Below are positions 31,717-34,406 of a DNA stretch of 34,406 bases, piece after piece. The DNA comes from Nitrospira sp. GTDB taxonomy: Bacteria > Nitrospirota > Nitrospiria > Nitrospirales > Nitrospiraceae. Each line of letters begins with the position of its first letter. Position 1 is the first letter of the stretch. Position numbers and translations under genes: made by a program. The notes under the pieces are model-generated. The model ran no database searches, was not told the DNA's origin, and worked only from the letters and a program-made list of their open reading frames with translations. Location of the stretch: the NCBI GenBank assembly GCA_009885705.1, contig VFKF01000466.1, positions 1 to 34,406 of the forward strand, given 5' to 3'.

Positions 31717-32118
31717 TTAATGAGTACGTCGAGCCGTCAAGTATTTTTTCCATGGCGTCCAATAATGTGTCCGCCATCCCTCGTCGATGAGGGCATAGGT
31801 GTGAGCCGGCACGTTCGCCTGAATCAACTCGATCTGTCCGCCTCGGCCGGCCTCGCTGAACAGGAGTGTGAGGATCGAATCCGTATCGCCTGGCTTCCAA
31901 CTGTCGGCCCGCCAGGATTGGACGATCATCCGATGGGGGACGACGACGAGGGTCTTTCCCCGCAGCCCGCCGACGAAGATGGAGAAACGCGCGCCGACCT
32001 TGCGGCTGATCGCAGCCTTGCCCCCGATCGCGGCAGCGTGCTGTTTCGCGTCGAGATAGAGGTCGAATAGCTCGCGTGGCGACGCGGCGAACCGGACAGT
32101 TTGGTGGATGATCTTCAT
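31717..32118 (-). CDS. SRPBCC / AHSA1-like ligand-binding protein
   Basis: This 133-residue protein has the START-like fold found in Hsp90-activator homologues. It reads MKIIHQTVRFAASPRELFDL, then ISRKVGARFSIFVGGLRGKTL, IVQSWRADSW, ILTLLFSEAGRGGQIEL and ALIDEGWRTHYWTPWKKYL; the last phrase is the characteristic GW..YW..W helix. It has a cytoplasmic N-terminus and no signal. AHSA1-type proteins bind hydrophobic ligands or client proteins; the ligand here is unknown. GGGAGG is well placed. It is one of two SRPBCC genes in this run, the other being membrane-anchored. Confidence 0.85.
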   Translation of the reverse strand: MKIIHQTVRFAASPRELFDLYLDAKQHAAAIGGKAAISRKVGARFSIFVGGLRGKTLVVVPHRMIVQSWRADSWKPGDTDSILTLLFSEAGRGGQIELIQANVPAHTYALIDEGWRTHYWTPWKKYLTARRTH

Positions 32119-32151
32119 GGGTCGTTTCTCCCTCCCGAGCTCGGAGGTGGA

Positions 32152-32520
32152 TCACATGGCTTTTCTCCGATGGATCATCACCGAATTGCCATCCGGATCT
32201 GATACGGCAGCCATGCGGCAGACCGGCGTCTCGAACGGTTCCAGAACGAATGTGCAGCCGCTCGATTTGAGGCGCGCGATCGCGCCGTCGAAATCGTCTA
32301 CTTCCAGCCCGACCGATCCGCCTCCGGGAGAGGGTTTCCACTCGGGTGCGCCGTTGCCGATGGAGAGGGTGCCGGTTCCGATATCGTACTCCACGAATCC
32401 CTGATCTCCGGTTCCGAAGCAACGCGACTCCGTCAACCCCAGCACCCCTTCATAGAACGCTCGCGCCCGGCGCAGGTCTGTCACGGGATAACCCACAAAT
32501 GCAATCTCGACCACTTTCAT
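32152..32520 (-). CDS. VOC superfamily (glyoxalase/bleomycin-resistance-like) protein
   Basis: The 122-residue product has two beta-alpha-beta-beta-beta modules: MKVVEIAFVGYPVTDLRRARAFYEGVLGLTES, then SIGNGAPEWKPSPGGGSVGLEVDDFDGAIARLKSSG and VCRMAAVSDPDGNSVMIH. Family metal positions would be met by Glu/His residues of the second half, but only some are identifiable, so the activity (glyoxalase I, dioxygenase or resistance) is open. It has AAAGG before the ATG. It sits between the DUF1579 and AHSA1-like genes, a combination common in stress-response operons. Confidence 0.85.
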   Translation of the reverse strand: MKVVEIAFVGYPVTDLRRARAFYEGVLGLTESRCFGTGDQGFVEYDIGTGTLSIGNGAPEWKPSPGGGSVGLEVDDFDGAIARLKSSGCTFVLEPFETPVCRMAAVSDPDGNSVMIHRRKAM

Positions 32521-32539
32521 GAGACACCTTTCTCTTCCG

Positions 32540-33139
32540 CTACGATTTCCGAATGTACGTGATCTCCAGAAACTTCATCTCTTTGCCATGCCCGTGACTG
32601 CCGTACATCTCGAAGGTCTGGTTGTTGTTGTCGATGATCTTCCAGACCGCGCGGTGCGACATCTTGCCGCCGCCCGGCTCCGGGTGCGAGCCCTTCAAGG
32701 TGATGGTCTTGCCGTCGGCGCTGGCCGTGCCGTCCATGAAGAAAATCCCCGTTCCCATGCTATCGATCCAGGCGGTGACATACTTCTTGGTCAAGTTGTC
32801 GTATCCATCGATGCCGATGCCGGAGAAGGGCTGTCCCATCATCTGGCTGTGGTATTCCTGGTAGAGAAAGCGTCCGTCGAGCAATGTCTTCATCTCTGCC
32901 GTGCCGGCTGATTCCGTCGGAGGCTTCCCTGGCTCCATCCATTCCTTGGTGTTTGTCGTCCAACTGCCGGCCAGTCCCGCAAACTGTTTGTGCGGCTTGC
33001 CGGGCGTGCCCAGCTTCTTCCAGAGCTCCATCATGGCCTGCTGGTCCATCGGCTTTTCGTGTTTTTTCTCTTTGGCGAGGGCCGGCGAAAGGGTCAGCAC
33101 AACGCTCAGTGTTGCAACTGCGAATTGGACGAAACGCAT
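32540..33139 (-). CDS. DUF1579 family secreted protein
   Basis: The 199-residue product has a signal peptide (about residues 5-22, LSPALA). A DUF1579 domain (about 40-195) reads MELWKKLGTPGKPHKQFAGLAGSWTTNTKEWM, then AEMKTLLDGRFLYQEYHSQMMGQPFSGIGIDGYDN, YVTAWIDSMGTGIFFMDG and RAVWKIIDNNNQTFEMYG. The family's conserved LAGSW and ...G.YDN..KYV..W.DSMGTG motifs are clearly visible. The function of DUF1579 is unknown; a lipocalin-like binding fold is suspected. The gene starts 15 bases after the membrane SRPBCC gene. Confidence 0.87.
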   Translation of the reverse strand: MRFVQFAVATLSVVLTLSPALAKEKKHEKPMDQQAMMELWKKLGTPGKPHKQFAGLAGSWTTNTKEWMEPGKPPTESAGTAEMKTLLDGRFLYQEYHSQMMGQPFSGIGIDGYDNLTKKYVTAWIDSMGTGIFFMDGTASADGKTITLKGSHPEPGGGKMSHRAVWKIIDNNNQTFEMYGSHGHGKEMKFLEITYIRKS

Positions 33140-33154
33140 GGCGGCCTCCTTGGT

Positions 33155-33682
33155 TTATTGCTCAGCCAATTGTTTCAGATTGGCCAAGCCGGTTTCAAAG
33201 TCTTTTCCGACCATCTTATCCATGCCGATCACCAGATCCATGACTTTCATCATGAAGGGCTGCGGGCCATGCATGGCCCAGGTTAGGGTTGTGGCAGTAC
33301 CCCCACCCTCCAAGGTGAATTCGGCTTGGTTGTGAGCTTCAAATGGTTTCAGAAAGTCGAGCTTGATTACGACTCGTGATGAAGGAACGGTGCTGACAAT
33401 CTCCATGCGTCCCGTGCCGACATCGTTATTGCCGTCCCAGTCGAGCACGGCACCCGCTCCCTGGGGCGCGCCGCTGTAGACCTTCTTCATTGCGGGATCC
33501 ATCTTTTCCCATGGCGACCAGGAAGCCCACTGATGCAGATCTTCGATGAGTCCGAAGACGTTCTCCGGCGGAGCCGCGATGGTTGACGACCGTTGAATCC
33601 GGAACGTATCGGGCTTGGTTGTCGCATAGGTGAGAAGACTGGCGACTAGCAGGGCTCCGATGATGCCGATCTTCTTGAACAT
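33155..33682 (-). CDS. SRPBCC family protein with N-terminal membrane anchor
   Basis: This 175-residue polyketide-cyclase/START-like protein has a hydrophobic N-terminus at about residues 5-20 (IGIIGALLVASLLTYA), which serves as an anchor or signal. The SRPBCC domain follows: FRIQRSSTIAAPPENVFGLIEDLHQWASWSPWEKMDP, TGRMEIVSTVPSSRVVIKLDF, LTWAMHGPQPFMMKVMDLVIGMDKMVGKDFETGLANLK. The latter is the C-terminal helix that closes the ligand cavity. GGAGG is close to the ATG. It is the first gene of the nine-gene run downstream of tetR, with a TATAGT -10 (33709-33714, reverse strand) before it. Confidence 0.87.
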   Translation of the reverse strand: MFKKIGIIGALLVASLLTYATTKPDTFRIQRSSTIAAPPENVFGLIEDLHQWASWSPWEKMDPAMKKVYSGAPQGAGAVLDWDGNNDVGTGRMEIVSTVPSSRVVIKLDFLKPFEAHNQAEFTLEGGGTATTLTWAMHGPQPFMMKVMDLVIGMDKMVGKDFETGLANLKQLAEQ

Positions 33683-33708
33683 GGTGAGGCCTCCTCTCTA
33701 TGACGGAT

Positions 33709-33714
33709 ACTATA
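33709..33714 (-). promoter_or_regulatory. Candidate -10 for the nine-gene run downstream of tetR
   Basis: TATAGT on the reverse strand lies about 27 bases before the first start codon, inside the 133-base gap after the tetR gene. No consensus -35 is present at 16-18 bases, which could mean activator dependence or simply a weak promoter. The gap would also be the natural place for a regulator site. Confidence 0.35.
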
Positions 33715-33815
33715 CTGAATTGGCGATGACGAGCACCGTCTTGTTGAGGGCACGGATAGAGTTTGCGTGAGTCGAGTAGTCATTCCGGAAGCATCTCCAA
33801 ATAGTAGCGCACGTG

Positions 33816-34400
33816 TCAGTCGAGGATCGTCAGCGCGGTCTCCGCAGTCTGTCTCACGACGTCGGCCGGTGTGCCGGCTTTGATCATCACGATCGTGCCC
33901 TGCATTATGGTGACCAGAACACGCGCCAGCGAGAGGGGGTCTTTGCCGCTCCCCAGTCCGCCTTCTTGTTTGGCGCGGGTCAGCAGCTTGAAGAACGCGG
34001 CTTCCAGCATCTGCAGCCGTTCCGACACTTTCAGGGCGATGTCTTTCTCATGTGGGGCCAGCTCTACCAGGGTGTTGGTCATCATGCAGCCTCGGCGTAA
34101 CGGATCGGAGAGGCCGAATTCCAGCATGGCGACGATGAATTGGCGAATGAGAGGAAGTGCCGGGCCCGGTTGGCTCAGGATGGAGATTCTGCTGCCGACA
34201 CCGCCGCCCATGCAATAGAGGTCCATGGCTTTCAGGAACAACTCGCGCTTGTCGCCGAAGGTGGCGTAAAGGCTGCCGCGATTGATGTCCATCGCAGTCA
34301 GCAGATCTTGCATCGAAGTGGCTTCGTAGCCCTTGTGCCAGAAGACCTGCATGGCCTTCTCAAGCGCTTCATCCGGATTGAAAGCTTTTGGGCGAGACAT
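33816..34400 (-). CDS. TetR/AcrR family transcriptional regulator
   Basis: This 194-residue repressor has an N-terminal helix-turn-helix region: ALEKAMQVFWHKGYEATSMQDLLTAMDINRGSLYATFGDKRELFLKAM, where the TSMQDLL and GSLYATFGDK phrases are the recognition helix and its border. The C-terminal effector domain is Leu/Met-rich (LPLIRQFIVAMLEFG, RGCMMTNTLVELA, ARVLVTIMQGTIVMIKAGTP). The gene is complete, with its ATG only 6 bases from the window's right end, so its own promoter is unseen. It lies upstream of and codirectional with the nine-gene run, a plausible local regulator. The ligand is unknown. Confidence 0.9.
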   Translation of the reverse strand: MSRPKAFNPDEALEKAMQVFWHKGYEATSMQDLLTAMDINRGSLYATFGDKRELFLKAMDLYCMGGGVGSRISILSQPGPALPLIRQFIVAMLEFGLSDPLRRGCMMTNTLVELAPHEKDIALKVSERLQMLEAAFFKLLTRAKQEGGLGSGKDPLSLARVLVTIMQGTIVMIKAGTPADVVRQTAETALTILD

Positions 34401-34406
34401 ACAGGC

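Noticed and set aside
31688-32422. Minus-strand frame of 244 residues over the AHSA1-like and VOC genes
   Set aside because: Different frame of two genes with clear motifs; highly basic, arginine-rich shadow.
1-34406. CRISPR arrays, insertion sequences, prophage, tRNA genes
   Set aside because: No repeat-spacer pattern, transposase, integrase, terminal inverted repeats or tRNA-like cloverleaf was seen on either strand.

Overview
The window looks like bacterial chromosome from a Gram-negative, GC-rich organism. It has a paired LytM/M23 factor, Slt70-like transglycosylase, lipoproteins with lipoboxes and an HflK/HflC pair, and coding is dense on both strands. The protein flavour and the mix of a cytochrome P460 lipoprotein with ACR3-type arsenic genes fit Nitrospira (Nitrospirota). 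That assignment is inference from family resemblance, not something the sequence proves. No tRNA, rRNA, insertion sequence, prophage or CRISPR array was seen.

Layout. Bases 1-4598 (minus strand) run rlmN, a catalytic M16 protease, a non-catalytic M16 partner and a larE-type PP-loop sulfur transferase cut by the left edge. Bases 4715-13099 (plus) carry a housekeeping block: lytic transglycosylase, zapB-like coiled coil, zapA, a long-hairpin RNA that I interpret as 6S RNA, rny, a YmdB phosphodiesterase, xseA (apparently with an ACG start), xseB and tlyA. Then come a GalE-like epimerase (plus), a small rhodanese (minus), cutA, an M23 peptidase and fhs (plus), and hflK-hflC (minus).

Bases 20128-24266 form an arsenic island: arsR-acr3-arsC on plus, with ArsR-type inverted repeats before arsR and before acr3, and convergent arsM-arsS on minus, so that the arsC and arsS stop codons overlap. 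It combines sensing, reduction of As(V), export of As(III), methylation and a radical-SAM step of arsenosugar formation. A cytochrome P460 lipoprotein gene with a textbook intrinsic terminator follows, then a tiny secreted charged protein.

Bases 25768-34400 are almost all minus strand and more accessory: DUF488; a secreted metzincin-type protease with a neighbouring free-standing copy of its propeptide-like domain; and a nine-gene tightly packed run (SRPBCC, DUF1579, VOC, SRPBCC, lipoprotein, Asp-box propeller, MoaD/ThiS-like, methyltransferase, TfoX-like) lying just downstream of a TetR regulator. The most interesting points are the free-standing propeptide homologue, the ACG start of xseA, the 6S-like RNA, the ArsR sites embedded in promoter geometry, and the MoaD-propeller overlap inside the TetR-adjacent run.
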